DNA from: an uncultured Planctomycetaceae bacterium
GTDB taxonomy: Bacteria; Planctomycetota; Planctomycetia; Pirellulales; Thermoguttaceae
Length of the DNA stretch: 64,000 bases
Reading direction: 5' to 3'
NCBI GenBank assembly: GCA_946408825.1
Contig: CAMJTU010000020.1
Coordinates: forward strand, 1 to 64,000
Under the pieces are notes generated by a model, which saw only the letters and a list, made by a program, of their open reading frames with translations, was not told where the DNA came from and searched no databases. Position numbers and translations under genes: made by a program. Positions 8,841 through 26,078 of the stretch are shown piece after piece (positions within the stretch are counted from its first letter, which is position 1; each line of letters opens with the position of its first letter).

Positions 8841-10478
8841 TTAACGCGATTCTTCGGGAAAACGCGCGCTCGCCGCAAAGACGTCGCTAAATTTCGGATG
8901 AGACGCGAGATCGACGTGTTCGACCAACTCGACGTCTTCGGCCAGACGCGACCAAGGGAGACGTTCCGTCAGCGCGTCGATCGCCCCTAGAAGCGACGCG
9001 TTGCCGACGACCTGCGTACGCGACGAAGGAACCTCAAAGGGCGTAAGCCCGACGCGCCGCGCCGTTTCAGACGTAAGAGACGCGCCGAAGGCGCCCGCAA
9101 GCCAGATCCGCTCCAGTTCCGATTCCGCGACGCCCGCCGTTTCGAGCATGATTCGTCGCCCCGCTTTTATCGCGGCGACGGCGAGCTGCGCGCGACGCGC
9201 GTCGGTCTGCGTGAAGCGAACGCCCCCCGTCGTCGGAAGTTCCGAAAGCGGGGAGATCAAAATAGAACGCTCGCGCCCCTTGGCGCCAAGACGCGCTCGA
9301 ATCTCCGCCGGAACAGACGAAAGCTCCGGCGAGTCTGGCAAGCGAAACCGTCCGGAGGGCGACATAAATCCAAAATCGAGCGCGCAGGCGAGCGCGGCGG
9401 CGACGCCGGAACCGCAAACGCTCGTCGCGGGCGTCGCGTCGAACGTTTGCGGACAAAAACGCCATGTCGCGGCGTTGTAGTCGATCCCGACGATCGCGCC
9501 TGGAACCGCAAGGGACCCTTGGGAAATCTCGCTCCCCTCAAACGCGGGGCCCGCAGCCGTCGACGTCGCGTAAAAACGTCCGTTCGCCGCCAACAGAGCC
9601 TCGCCGTTCGTCCCCACGTCGAGAAGGAGACTCGCGCCGACGCCGTCGAAACAGCCCTGCGCGCGAAGATATTCGAATCCTGAAAGAATATCGCCCCCGA
9701 CGAACGCGGAAAAGACGGGGAAAACACGGACGCGCGCGTTAGAAAGAGATTTTAAACCGAAGGGATACGCCGCTGCGCGACGCTCCTCGAAAAAGCGAGA
9801 GCCGACGTCGAAGGGCGCGACGCCAAGAGGCCCTGGGTCTCGCCCCGTCAGCAGAAACTCCATCGTCGTATTGCCGGCGACGACAATCTCCTCGACGCGT
9901 TCGAGTCGAGCGCCGATCCGCGCCGTAAGATTTGACGCGGAATCGCCAATCGCGGCGCACACGAGTCTTTGAAGCGGCGCGACGCCATACGTTTGCGACG
10001 CCGTAATTCGAGATATCACGTCGCGTCCGTACGGAATCTGGGGATTGCGGCGCGTTTCCATCGCGAGAACGCGCCCCGTATCCAGCGAAACGAGCGCTAT
10101 CGCAAGCGACGTCGAACCGAGATCGACCGCCAAACCCAAAGAACCGTCGCGCTCCGCGTCCGTCGCGCTTTCGTTTCTCTCGCATTCCGCGAGTCCGTCG
10201 ACTTCGTCTAGTCGTTTAAGCGCCGAAACGTCGACGCGCAGTCCGCGACGTCCGACGCGCGTTTGGCACGTCCGCGTCGGAACGAGTTCGTCGCCGGGAA
10301 GTCCCGTCGGCGCGACGCAACGTCCGCAAATTCCGCGTCCGCCGCAGTCGTAGGCAGGGAAATACCCCTCGCGTCGCAAGACGTCGACGACGCGCGCGCC
10401 TTCGGGCGCTTCGACGGTCGTCGCGCCGTCGCGATCGATCAGCTCGACGGAAACGAAAGACGTCAAAGGAGTTGTCAT
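8841..10478 (-). CDS. RACo-like ferredoxin/ASKHA ATPase (corrinoid-protein reductive activator family)
   Basis: 545 residues from the ATG at 10478; an upstream TTG at 10493 is possible and neither has a strong Shine-Dalgarno. N-terminal ~90 residues: a [2Fe-2S] plant-type ferredoxin domain with C-G-G-R-G-I-C-G-R-C and a later Cys in TRTCQTRV. After an acidic linker comes the DUF4445 ASKHA domain: phosphate loop GLAVDLGSTSLAIALV, VVAGNTTMEFLL, LLLDVGTNGEALL, and adenosine loop IWLAGAFGASL. Proteins of this architecture use ATP to reduce inactive Co(II) corrinoid in methyltransferases. No corrinoid protein or methyltransferase gene is adjacent, so the partner must be elsewhere. Its presence suggests anaerobic one-carbon or O-demethylation metabolism. 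Confidence 0.8.
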   Translation of the reverse strand: MTTPLTSFVSVELIDRDGATTVEAPEGARVVDVLRREGYFPAYDCGGRGICGRCVAPTGLPGDELVPTRTCQTRVGRRGLRVDVSALKRLDEVDGLAECERNESATDAERDGSLGLAVDLGSTSLAIALVSLDTGRVLAMETRRNPQIPYGRDVISRITASQTYGVAPLQRLVCAAIGDSASNLTARIGARLERVEEIVVAGNTTMEFLLTGRDPGPLGVAPFDVGSRFFEERRAAAYPFGLKSLSNARVRVFPVFSAFVGGDILSGFEYLRAQGCFDGVGASLLLDVGTNGEALLAANGRFYATSTAAGPAFEGSEISQGSLAVPGAIVGIDYNAATWRFCPQTFDATPATSVCGSGVAAALACALDFGFMSPSGRFRLPDSPELSSVPAEIRARLGAKGRERSILISPLSELPTTGGVRFTQTDARRAQLAVAAIKAGRRIMLETAGVAESELERIWLAGAFGASLTSETARRVGLTPFEVPSSRTQVVGNASLLGAIDALTERLPWSRLAEDVELVEHVDLASHPKFSDVFAASARFPEESR

Positions 10479-10523
10479 AAAAGTTACGGACAAAACGTCG
10501 GCAAAAGGGTAAAGCGGCGCTAT

Positions 10524-10570
10524 AGAAGAAAGCCCCCTGAACCTCTCGATCGAGGAAAGATTCAGGGGGC
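10524..10570 (-). terminator. Terminator of the rpoBC unit
   Basis: GCCCCCTGAA (10532-10541) pairs with TTCAGGGGGC (10561-10570). On the minus strand the hairpin is followed by TTTCTTCTAT. It lies just past the rpoC stop at 10602. Confidence 0.8.
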
Positions 10571-10601
10571 GAACTAGACTTCAAAACTGAAGACGCGGGG
10601 A

Positions 10602-15164
<4,563 letters not shown>

Positions 15165-15381
15165 AGTAGACCTCTTCTGACATTATGGTTATTATCAGGC
15201 GCGCGCCGACGCGCAGTCGGCGGTCGGCCCGAGTCTTTATTCAAACGCTTTGATTTCGGTTCGTAGCGTCCGTGGAACGTCGCGATCTGGCGGAAAACGC
15301 CGACCGGAACGCGACGCGACGCTACGAACGACCGCAGGGAAAACGGAGTCGAAAAGACGACTCCTGTGAAGTCGCGCGTCG

Positions 15382-19188
<3,807 letters not shown>

Positions 19189-19197
19189 AAAAGACAA

Positions 19198-19922
19198 CCT
19201 CCCGGTTCATAGTAAAGACACATCGGACAGGGCGCAAAAAACGCTATTATGAAATTCTATCCAAGTCTCAATTCCTGTAAAGAGGGTTTGTCAATACAAT
19301 TGAGAAAAAACAAGAAAATATTTCTAAACTCCACAGTATGGCGTCGTTTGTAGAAATTCTGAGACCAAATTTTTTAAAAAAATTTTTTCCATATTTTTCC
19401 CCTTTTTTGATACTTTTCTAAAAAAAATCCACGGCTATTTTCAATTCTAATCGTTATTATCGATAAACTTTACTTATTTTACCAATTGAGAATCATACAC
19501 ATTTCCTCGTTTTGTTAAAATAGGCAATATTTTCTGATTAAGTAAGAAATAAGACTGAAATTTTTTAGAAAAAATTCCCGCCCGCGTTTCTAAAAAACGA
19601 CCCCTTTGACGTCTTGGATTACAATTCTGCAGCCTCAGACGTTGCTCCAACCTACGCTCCCCTTTTTTCGTTTTGGGATTCTTTTCTGGATTGTGACTTC
19701 TTAGAAGCCGATCTACTGGGCTCTCATTGAGGAATTTCACAAACACAAGAGAAATCCGACGAGAACGCGCCGTTCGGTCAAAAAAACGAACGTCGACGTT
19801 CTAGAAACTTGACGTTCGAATAATTTCAGATTCGTCGGACGTCGTCGGGTCGTTAACGTCGCTAACGCAATTCAACCGCGATCCAAAGGACCCCCAGAAT
19901 CTCATAAAGGGTTTGCCCCCCC
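19198..19922 (-). other. Long AT-rich intergenic leader upstream of rpoB
   Basis: About 725 bp without a convincing gene between the L12-like paralog's terminator and rpoB; much more AT-rich than the surroundings, with A/T runs around 19300-19600. A 90-codon frame at 19474-19746 (minus) is Lys/Arg/Gln-rich, lacks family features and is not accepted as a gene. Separating rpoBC from rplL with a terminator and a long leader implies independent rpoBC regulation. Confidence 0.6.
19254..19281 (-). promoter_or_regulatory. Candidate rpoB promoter
   Basis: On the minus strand: TTTACA (19281-19276), 16-bp spacer, TAGAAT (19259-19254), about 65 bp before the rpoB start. A TTGACA lies farther upstream, near 19300, without a clear -10. 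Confidence 0.35.
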
Positions 19923-19963
19923 AAAAAAAATAGAGGTCTTCGCCGTTAAGGAAAACCTCTATT
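19923..19963 (-). terminator. Strong terminator after the L7/L12-like paralog
   Basis: AATAGAGGT (19929-19937) pairs with ACCTCTATT (19955-19963). On the minus strand the stem ends in a run of eight T. It separates the rplJ-rplL transcription unit from rpoB. Confidence 0.85.
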
Positions 19964-20000
19964 AGCCCTGTAAGATCGAACGTCGTAGAACCGCGTGAAA

Positions 20001-20306
20001 TCAACGCGCGCTCGGAATTACGCGAACCTTAGCGCCGGCGTTTTCGAGTTTCGTCTTAAGCTCATCGGCGTCGTCCTTCGAAAGACCGGTCTTAACGGTC
20101 TTCGGAGCGCCTTCGACCGTCGCCTTTGCCTCGGCGAGGGACGCGCCCGTCGCGGCGCGCGCGACCTTAATGACGCCAATCTCGTTTCGACCGCAATCTT
20201 CGAGGACGACGTCAAAACGCGATTCGTCAAAAGAAAGAGCCGGATCCGAAACCGGATCCGGCTCGTTTGCTCTCTTTTGAAAGAAAGCCCTAAACAGCGA
20301 GATCAC
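20001..20306 (-). CDS. L7/L12 C-terminal-domain paralog coupled to rplL
   Basis: 101 residues. From about residue 30 to the end it is a complete L7/L12 C-terminal domain ([24 protein letters not shown], then [35 protein letters not shown]). By hand it matches the neighbouring L7/L12 at about 45 of 65 positions. The N-terminal dimerisation/L10-binding domain and hinge are absent, replaced by a short basic start and a Pro/Asp stretch. Translation begins at a GTG overlapping the rplL stop by four bases (GTGA), a classic coupling arrangement. The CTD normally recruits EF-Tu, EF-G and IF2, so a free CTD could compete for or carry factors away from the ribosome. A neutral tandem-duplication relic is the alternative. 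A terminator-like hairpin lies within its codons. Confidence 0.75.
   Translation of the reverse strand: MISLFRAFFQKRANEPDPVSDPALSFDESRFDVVLEDCGRNEIGVIKVARAATGASLAEAKATVEGAPKTVKTGLSKDDADELKTKLENAGAKVRVIPSAR
20226..20264 (-). terminator. Terminator-like hairpin inside the L12-paralog coding region
   Basis: Perfect 11-bp inverted repeat GAGCCGGATCC (20237-20247) / GGATCCGGCTC (20254-20264), loop of six. On the minus strand it is followed by TTTCTTTTGAC. Placed 39 bp after the rplL stop it would be the expected rplL terminator, yet the paralog's frame reads through it, encoding EPDPVSDPA. It could act as an attenuator limiting paralog expression. Confidence 0.65.
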
Positions 20307-20707
20307 TTGAGGGAGACCTTAGCGCCGGCGTCTTCAAGTTCCTTCTTGAGCTTTTCAGCTTCGTCCTTCGGAAGACCGGTCTTAACGGCCTTCGGGGCGC
20401 CTTCGACCATCGCTTTCGCGTCGCCGAGGGACGCGCCAGTCGCGGTACGCACGACCTTGATGACGTTGATCTTGTTCGCGCCGAATTCTTCGAGAATGAC
20501 GTCGAATTCAGTCTTCTCTTCGGCGGCGGGAGCGGCTTCCGCGCCAGCGGCGGGACCAGCGACCATGACGGCTCCGCCAGCGGCGGGCTCAACGCCGTAT
20601 TCTTCCTTCAGGTAATCGCTCAGTTCTTTGGCAGCCTTGAGGGTCATGCCCATGATCTGATCGCCGAGAGCCTTAATTTCATCGGAGAAAACGCGTTCTT
20701 CTGACAT
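20303..20707 (-). CDS. rplL: 50S ribosomal protein L7/L12
   Basis: 134 residues. N-terminal helical dimerisation domain ([33 protein letters not shown]), Ala/Pro/Gly-rich hinge (about residues 40-66), then the factor-recruiting C-terminal domain with the [27 protein letters not shown] helix. It forms the ribosomal stalk bound to L10. It lies 230 bp downstream of rplJ and its stop overlaps the start of a CTD-only paralog. Stoichiometry is normally set by stronger translation of rplL than rplJ; an SD-like AAAGGA lies just upstream. Confidence 0.97.
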   Translation of the reverse strand: MSEERVFSDEIKALGDQIMGMTLKAAKELSDYLKEEYGVEPAAGGAVMVAGPAAGAEAAPAAEEKTEFDVILEEFGANKINVIKVVRTATGASLGDAKAMVEGAPKAVKTGLPKDEAEKLKKELEDAGAKVSLK

Positions 20708-20886
20708 TGTATTGTCCTTTCGAGATTGCTGCGGAGTTCTTCCACTTCGGACGGTCTCGATAACGGAACCGAGCGTCCTGTGGTCTCAGAACTCTTGCAA
20801 ATGAAAATATGGTAAACCCGCGTTTAACGCGAGCGTTTGAGCTGATGAACTCCCGACGGAAACGCTCCGCCGAGACTCTGTCGACA

Positions 20887-20917
20887 CGCGTCGAACGCCA
20901 TAACGCCGTTCGACGCG
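20887..20917 (-). promoter_or_regulatory. Hairpin in the rplJ-rplL intergenic region
   Basis: CGCGTCGAACG (20887-20897) pairs with CGTTCGACGCG (20907-20917), 20 bp after the rplJ stop in a 230-bp spacer. No T-run follows, so it is more likely an RNA-processing or mRNA-stability element than a terminator. Confidence 0.4.
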
Positions 20918-20937
20918 CGGTTGTTTCGTGAAAAACG

Positions 20938-21501
20938 TCACTCGGCCGCGGCTGCCGCGGGCTCGTCCGACGTCGTTTCTTCTTCGTCGCCGTCCCAACG
21001 CTGCTTGATCTGGCTCGCGAGATTCGCGCCGCCCGAAAGAAGCTGCGAAGAAAGACCCGCGGCGACTCCCGTGATCTGACCAAGCAGAATCGCAATTTGC
21101 TCTTCGCGCGTGGGCCACTTGGAAATTTCGACGACCTGCTCCGCCGCAAAGGCTTCGCCGTCCATAACGCCGCCAAGAATGGCAAACTTCGCGAACTGCT
21201 TCTCTTTCGACGCTTTGACGATCTCTTTCGCCAACGCGACGATATCGGAGGCGCCCCAGCAGAGCGCCGTCGTGCCGGCAAGCCCGTCAAACGCGGACCC
21301 AAGAATCGTGCCTTTCGTCGCGCGCGCCGCAAGACTGTTCTTCACAACGAGGAGCCGAATGTCTTTTTCAGCGAGATTCGCACGAAGCTTATTGCTGTCG
21401 TTGACTTGCATGCCGACAACGTTGACGAGCAGCGCGTTCTCGACTCCGTCGAGCCGCTTCTTGAGCTCTTCGGTAATGATATTCTTTACAAACTTACTCA
21501 T
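20938..21501 (-). CDS. rplJ: 50S ribosomal protein L10
   Basis: 187 residues. Typical L10 N-terminal fold (MSKFVKNIITEELKKRL, ENALLVNVVGMQVNDSNKLRANLAEKDIRLLVVKNSLAARAT), then TALCWGASDIVALAKEIV and a C-terminal helix for L7/L12 binding. A ~25-residue acidic tail (DGDEEETTSDEPAAAAAE) is longer than in most L10s. It lies 57 bp downstream of rplA. L10 with L12 usually represses its own operon by binding leader RNA; no specific leader fold was resolved here. Confidence 0.95.
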   Translation of the reverse strand: MSKFVKNIITEELKKRLDGVENALLVNVVGMQVNDSNKLRANLAEKDIRLLVVKNSLAARATKGTILGSAFDGLAGTTALCWGASDIVALAKEIVKASKEKQFAKFAILGGVMDGEAFAAEQVVEISKWPTREEQIAILLGQITGVAAGLSSQLLSGGANLASQIKQRWDGDEEETTSDEPAAAAAE

Positions 21502-21558
21502 GGTCGTTATTGATGATGGAGGTTGTTATATTCGGGGAATCAGCGTTCGATCCAAAAG

Positions 21559-22245
21559 TCATTGGAGAAGAACTCGGACGCCGGGACTCATCGTCGCAGA
21601 AATCGCGATCGACTTGACATAAACGCCTTTGACCGTCGCCGGCTTAAGGGAGACGACGTAGTCGATGAATTTCTGAATGTTCTCGACGAGCTTGTCCGCG
21701 TCAAAACTGAGTTTGCCGACGGCGCCATGGACGATGCCGCCCTTGTCGTTACGGAACTCGACTTTACCCGCTTTATATTCTTTGACCGTCTTCGCGATAT
21801 CCATAGTGACCGTTCCGGCCTTCGGGCTCGGCATGAGACCGCGAGGACCAAGAACACGCCCCAAGGAACCGACGACGCCCATCATGTCCGGCGCCGCGAT
21901 ACAGACGTCAAAATCAAACCAACCGCCCTTAATCTTTTCGGCAAGGTCGGGACCGCCGACATAATCCGCGCCGGCCTGAGTCGCTTCGTCCGCTTTCTCG
22001 TTCTTCGCAAAAACGAGAACGCGAAGCGTTCTGCCAAGACCATGGGGAAGAACGACCGAACCGCGGACAATCTGATCCGACATCTTGGGATCGACGCCGA
22101 GTCGCATCGAAATCTCGACCGTTTGGTCAAACTTCGTCGTGTTGAACTTCTTGAGCAACTCGACGGCCTCGGACAACGGCATAGGCGCCTTCGTCTTCGG
22201 AAGCAACGCTTCCATCGCCTTCATACGCTTAGAAACTTTAGCCAT
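21559..22245 (-). CDS. rplA: 50S ribosomal protein L1
   Basis: 228 residues, standard length. Conserved blocks: [29 protein letters not shown], the [13 protein letters not shown] region, the signature [27 protein letters not shown], and the C-terminal [18 protein letters not shown]. It binds 23S rRNA helix 76-78 at the L1 stalk and in many bacteria represses the rplKA mRNA. It follows rplK by 136 bp. Confidence 0.97.
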   Translation of the reverse strand: MAKVSKRMKAMEALLPKTKAPMPLSEAVELLKKFNTTKFDQTVEISMRLGVDPKMSDQIVRGSVVLPHGLGRTLRVLVFAKNEKADEATQAGADYVGGPDLAEKIKGGWFDFDVCIAAPDMMGVVGSLGRVLGPRGLMPSPKAGTVTMDIAKTVKEYKAGKVEFRNDKGGIVHGAVGKLSFDADKLVENIQKFIDYVVSLKPATVKGVYVKSIAISATMSPGVRVLLQ

Positions 22246-22381
22246 ATTATTCTTTCTCTCACTGAGCTTGATTGTCTTCCATCTCTGCCGATCTCTGACG
22301 GTTCTCCGCCGCTTCTACCTGTCGCGACTAAAGAAGCTCGTTCTCGGCAGGACGCGTAAAGCGCGTCTACGAGAAAAGGGA

Positions 22382-22810
22382 TCAGCCGTCGACGACGTCG
22401 ACGCCCATGCTGCGGCAGGTGCCCGCCAGCGTGCGAACGCCCTGCTCCAACTCACGAGCGTTCAAATCCTTTTTCTTCGCCTTAACAATTTCCTCAAGTT
22501 GCGACGTCTTAATCGTCCCGACCTTGTCCTTCGGAACGTTGTGCGCGCCGGTCTCGATCCCTGCGGCTTGCTTGATCATATCGACCGAGTGAGGGCTTTT
22601 CGTTTCCAAGTCGTACGTACGATCGCTGTAGACCTTAACGACGATCGGAACGCGCATTCCCATCGATCCTTTGGTGCGATCGTTGAAGTCCTTAACAAAT
22701 TGACCAAGGTTAAGTCCATACTTACCCAGGGCGGTGCCGACAGGGGGTGCTGCGGTCGCCTTGCCACCGAGTGCATGAAACTTCACGATAGCCTGCAATT
22801 GCTTTGCCAT
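22382..22810 (-). CDS. rplK: 50S ribosomal protein L11
   Basis: 142 residues from the ATG at 22810 (MAKQLQAIVKFHALGGKATAAPPVG), preceded by AAAGGA about ten bases upstream; an in-frame TTG nine codons earlier is not the start. The N-terminal domain carries the thiostrepton/stringent-factor surface (Pro-rich PPVGTALGKYGLNLGQFVKDFN). The C-terminal domain binds the GTPase-associated centre of 23S rRNA and ends with GTCRSMGVDV. Order nusG-rplK-rplA is universal in this operon. Confidence 0.97.
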   Translation of the reverse strand: MAKQLQAIVKFHALGGKATAAPPVGTALGKYGLNLGQFVKDFNDRTKGSMGMRVPIVVKVYSDRTYDLETKSPHSVDMIKQAAGIETGAHNVPKDKVGTIKTSQLEEIVKAKKKDLNARELEQGVRTLAGTCRSMGVDVVDG

Positions 22811-22883
22811 TGTAAAATCCTTTAATCGTTGCGACAAACGCCTGCTTCTAAAATGACGCGCGAAAGGTCAGGGGAGACCCTTC

Positions 22884-23486
22884 TCAGCTGTTGCCGTTTA
22901 CCCTTTCGACTTGCCAATACTCCATTTGAACCGGAGTATCTTTGCCGAACATCTTGACATTAACGGTCACCAAGCCGGCGTTGACGTCGACGCTGGCGAC
23001 CTCCCCCTCAGTTTCTGCAAACGAACCGCTGACGATTCTGACAATATCGCCGACGGCGTATGGAGATTCTACGCGCGGTTTCTCCGCCTTCTCGCCCTCG
23101 CGGAATCGCAAGAGACGCTCGACGTCCTCGGGGGGAGCCGGCATCGGTCTGCCGCTGGAACCGGCAAAATCGCCGACTCCGTTCGTTTCCCGCATGAGGA
23201 ACCACGTGTCTTTATTCAATTTCATCTTCACGAGGATATACCCCGGGAAGACCTTATGTTTTACTTCCCTCTGTCTGCCGTTCGGACCGAATTCCTTAAC
23301 GCGCTCGAAAGGAACGTAAACCTCTTCGACGTCGTCGGAAAGACCCGAAAGCTGTATGCGACGTTCAAGCTCGCGCTTAACGCGATCTTCACGATTTACC
23401 TGGCACTTCAATATATACCACTGCGGAAATTCGTCCTCGACCGGCCCGTTTTCCCCGGATTCAACGTCGTCAAATTGCGAAGCCAT
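22884..23486 (-). CDS. nusG: Transcription termination/antitermination factor NusG
   Basis: 200 residues from the ATG at 23486, with GGAGG at 23494-23498. The NGN domain shows QWYILKCQVNREDRVKRELERRI, VYVPFERVKEF and VFPGYILVKM. A short linker leads to a KOW domain with YAVGDIVRIVSGSFAETEGEVASVDVNAGLVTVNVKMFG. It binds RNA polymerase and connects it to Rho and the ribosome. The NGN part contains a slightly extended loop (GSSGRPMPAPPEDVERLL). It is directly downstream of secE, as in most bacteria. Confidence 0.95.
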   Translation of the reverse strand: MASQFDDVESGENGPVEDEFPQWYILKCQVNREDRVKRELERRIQLSGLSDDVEEVYVPFERVKEFGPNGRQREVKHKVFPGYILVKMKLNKDTWFLMRETNGVGDFAGSSGRPMPAPPEDVERLLRFREGEKAEKPRVESPYAVGDIVRIVSGSFAETEGEVASVDVNAGLVTVNVKMFGKDTPVQMEYWQVERVNGNS

Positions 23487-23556
23487 ATTCAACTCCTCCA
23501 AAGCTAAATGTGAGCTTCAATTTTACAGGATAGCGGATACTAGGCAAGCCCCCCCG

Positions 23557-23952
23557 TCAGCGTAAAAGGCCAAAAAAGAATCCGTAGATCACGTCGAACA
23601 GGAAAATCAGAACCGTAAACAGAACCATAAAGATCAACACGACGCGCGTGTTCACGTAAAGTTCTTGTTTGGACGGCCACGAAACCTTCGACATTTCCGC
23701 TTCGACCGAAACGAGGAAATCGGCGAACGTCGGATAGTTAATCGCGCGGAACGACGCCCAAATTCCAAGAAGCGCGACGACCGCGCCCGTTATCGTCGAA
23801 GCCTTGACGCCAAAACTCTCCGCTCGGTAGATGCTGTAGCCCCAAAGAAGGAAAACCAACGAAAAACCGATAAAGGTCAGGCGACGGCAAATGCGCCCCT
23901 GAGAGCTTTTGTAGACGTTGAAGGAAACAAGTTCTTTAAGGAAACCGCTCAT
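23557..23952 (-). CDS. secE: Protein translocase subunit SecE
   Basis: 131 residues, inner membrane. Three hydrophobic segments: about 25-44, 52-71 and 103-130. The conserved SecE core is the amphipathic helix plus last segment (FLVSVEAEMSKVSWPSKQELYVNTRVVLIFMVLFTVLIF), which clamps SecY. Two extra N-terminal segments make it a three-TM form like E. coli SecE rather than the single-TM form of many bacteria. It is transcribed with nusG but separated from tuf by a terminator, so it probably has its own promoter. Confidence 0.93.
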   Translation of the reverse strand: MSGFLKELVSFNVYKSSQGRICRRLTFIGFSLVFLLWGYSIYRAESFGVKASTITGAVVALLGIWASFRAINYPTFADFLVSVEAEMSKVSWPSKQELYVNTRVVLIFMVLFTVLIFLFDVIYGFFFGLLR

Positions 23953-24021
23953 CTTTATCTCCTGTCAGAGGACTCGCGCGACAGATTCCTTCCGCGCCGC
24001 GCGCGCCGCTAACTTCTGACC

Positions 24022-24065
24022 ACAAAAAAAGCGCTCGTACAACCTCACGTCGTATCAAGCGCTTT
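24022..24065 (-). terminator. Terminator after tRNA-Trp, before secE
   Basis: AAAGCGCT (24028-24035) pairs with AGCGCTTT (24058-24065). On the minus strand the stem is followed by seven T. It closes the tRNA-tuf-tRNA-Trp unit. Confidence 0.8.
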
Positions 24066-24081
24066 GCACGTATACGTCAAG

Positions 24082-24154
24082 CAGGGGAGAAGGGACTCGA
24101 ACCCCCAACAGCCGGTTTTGGAGACCGGTGCCCTACCAATTGGACGACTCCCCT
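24082..24154 (-). tRNA. tRNA-Trp (anticodon CCA)
   Basis: 73-nt cloverleaf. Acceptor AGGGGAG/CTCCCCT, anticodon stem CCGGT/ACCGG with loop CTCCAAA giving CCA, T arm GGGGG-TTCGAGT-CCC. It lies between tuf and secE, a common bacterial position. Confidence 0.95.
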
Positions 24155-24240
24155 TCCAGCGCTCGTCTTGCGACTCGCGCTGAAAAGTCGGCGCCGCGAA
24201 CACACGCGACGCCTACTTTCCTTATGCGCTCAAAATCAGA

Positions 24241-25437
24241 TCACTTGAGAATCTTCGTGACGACGCCGGAACCGACCGTGCGACCGCCTTCGCGGATCGC
24301 GAAACGAACGTTCTGCTCCATCGCGATCGGGCTGATGAGCTCGACCGTCATCTTGACGTGGTCGCCGGGCATACACATCTGGACGCCTTCCGGAAGCTTG
24401 ATCGTGCCGGTAACGTCGGTCGTGCGGAAGTAGAACTGCGGACGATAACCGCTCATGAACGGGGTGCTACGGCCGCCTTCGTCCTTGCTCAGGATGTAGA
24501 CGTCGCCTTCGAAGTCCATGTGAGGCGTAATCGTGCCGGGCTTCGCGACAACCTGACCGCGCTCGATGTCGTCGCGCTTGATACCGCGGAGAAGAAGACC
24601 GACGTTGTCGCCCGCCTGACCTTCGTCAAGCGACTTCTTGAACATTTCAACGCCCGTGCAGACCGTCTGCTGCGGTTCGTTAATACCGACGATTTCAACA
24701 GGGTCGCCGACATGGATGACGCCGCGCTCGATACGACCGGTCGCGACCGTGCCGCGTCCTTCGATCGAGAAGACGTCTTCGACCGCCATAAGGAACGGCT
24801 TGTCGATTTCACGAGCCGGTTCCGGAATGTCGTTGTCGATCGCGTCCATGAGTTCGTTGATGCACTTAGCGGCGGCGGGATCGTCCGGATGCTGTTGCGC
24901 CGGAAGAGCGGCGCCGCGGATGATCGTAACGTTGTCGCCGTCGAAGTCGTGCTTCGAGAGAAGTTCGCGAACTTCGAGTTCGACCAGTTCGAGAAGTTCT
25001 TCGTCGTCGACGAGGTCGCACTTGTTCAAGAAGACGACCAGTTTCGGAACGTTAACCTGGTGCGCGAGAAGAACGTGTTCCGCCGTCTGCGGCATCGGGC
25101 CGTCGACCGCAGAAACGACGAGGATCGCGCCGTCCATCTGCGCCGCGCCGGTGATCATGTTCTTAATGAAGTCGGCGTGACCGGGGCAGTCGATGTGAGC
25201 GTAGTGACGCTTTTCCGTCTCATACTCGACGTGCGCAACCGCGATCGTAACGGTCTTGGAAGCGTCGCGAACCGTGCCGCCCTTCGCGATTTCCGCGTAG
25301 GACTTGACCTTCGCCAGACCCTTCGTCGCCTGAACGGCGAGGATCGCGGAAGTCAGGGTCGTCTTGCCATGGTCAATGTGACCGATCGTACCGACGTTAA
25401 CGTGCGGCTTGGTACGCTGAAAAGTTTCCTTAGCCAT
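24241..25437 (-). CDS. tuf: Elongation factor Tu
   Basis: 398 residues. The GTPase that delivers aminoacyl-tRNA to the ribosome. G1 GHIDHGKTT (from residue 19), switch I, G3 DCPGH, G4 NKCD, G5-like SAVDGP region; then beta-barrel domains II and III ending [30 protein letters not shown]. Slight insertion relative to E. coli (394). It is co-transcribed with the upstream tRNA cluster (first gene tRNA-Thr) and tRNA-Trp. Only one tuf copy lies in this window. Confidence 0.98.
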   Translation of the reverse strand: MAKETFQRTKPHVNVGTIGHIDHGKTTLTSAILAVQATKGLAKVKSYAEIAKGGTVRDASKTVTIAVAHVEYETEKRHYAHIDCPGHADFIKNMITGAAQMDGAILVVSAVDGPMPQTAEHVLLAHQVNVPKLVVFLNKCDLVDDEELLELVELEVRELLSKHDFDGDNVTIIRGAALPAQQHPDDPAAAKCINELMDAIDNDIPEPAREIDKPFLMAVEDVFSIEGRGTVATGRIERGVIHVGDPVEIVGINEPQQTVCTGVEMFKKSLDEGQAGDNVGLLLRGIKRDDIERGQVVAKPGTITPHMDFEGDVYILSKDEGGRSTPFMSGYRPQFYFRTTDVTGTIKLPEGVQMCMPGDHVKMTVELISPIAMEQNVRFAIREGGRTVGSGVVTKILK

Positions 25438-25523
25438 TGTTTGTTTCTCCTGATATGGAATGGGATCGTGGCTTCGATCGTTTCAAATTCACCCCGATCA
25501 AGTCCTGCTTTTCGGTTCTCTAA

Positions 25524-25596
25524 AGCTGCCGATGAGATTTGAACTCATGACCTCCACCTTACCAAGGTGGCGCTCTACCGACTGAGCTACGGCAGC
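25524..25596 (-). tRNA. tRNA-Thr (anticodon GGT)
   Basis: 73-nt cloverleaf. Acceptor GCTGCCG/CGGCAGC, anticodon stem CCACC/GGTGG with loop TTGGTAA giving GGT, T arm CATGAGTTCAAATCTCATC. It is directly upstream of tuf, the position of E. coli thrT. Confidence 0.95.
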
Positions 25597-25687
25597 GCTT
25601 AAGGACTTGTTCAGAGCGCGCTACGATTGGGAAGCCTCGCTTCCCAACTGCTAGCAATCGCCGACGACGTTACGTCGACGATCTGAG

Positions 25688-25758
25688 AGCGGGTGAAGGG
25701 AATCGAACCCTCGTTGTCAGCTTGGAAGGCTGTCACTCTACCATTGAGTTACACCCGC
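25688..25758 (-). tRNA. tRNA-Gly (anticodon TCC)
   Basis: 71-nt cloverleaf. Acceptor GCGGGTG/CACCCGC, anticodon loop TTCCAAG giving TCC. Same position as E. coli glyT. Confidence 0.95.
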
Positions 25759-25822
25759 GTTTACGCGTCGACTAGACGACGCATATCGCTGCTAATTTGC
25801 TCATAAAAAAGAGCTGTGCGAG

Positions 25823-25904
25823 TGGGGGTTGAAGGATTCGAACCTCCGAAAGCGACGCTAACAGATTTACAGTCTGCCCCCTTTGACCACTCGGGAAAAC
25901 CCCC
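25823..25904 (-). tRNA. tRNA-Tyr (anticodon GTA), copy 2
   Basis: 82-nt class II tRNA with a long variable arm. Acceptor GGGGGTT/AACCCCC, anticodon loop CTGTAAA giving GTA. Its sequence is identical to the copy at 26079-26160. Confidence 0.95.
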
Positions 25905-25943
25905 TACGTATCGACTTCTATTCGAGCCGTCCGAATTGTCGGC

Positions 25944-25972
25944 ATCATACCCCCAACGTAAAATTCTGTCAA
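25944..25972 (-). promoter_or_regulatory. Consensus promoter between the two tRNA-Tyr genes
   Basis: On the minus strand: TTGACA (25972-25967), 17-bp spacer, TATGAT (25949-25944), about 40 bp before the second tRNA-Tyr. Near-perfect sigma70-type spacing and hexamers. It would drive tRNA-Tyr, tRNA-Gly, tRNA-Thr(GGT) and tuf independently of the first promoter. Confidence 0.75.
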
Positions 25973-26078
25973 GGGGGGTACGACGAAGCGGGCAGAAAAT
26001 ACGCCCCCTTCGACCGAACGCTAAAAGGCGCGAATGGCCGCCATAATATGCTAAGCTCATAAAAAAAGCTGATGCGAG

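Noticed and set aside
19474..19746. 90-codon minus-strand frame upstream of rpoB
   Set aside because: Low-complexity Lys/Arg/Gln content in an AT-rich leader, no clear ribosome-binding site or family resemblance.
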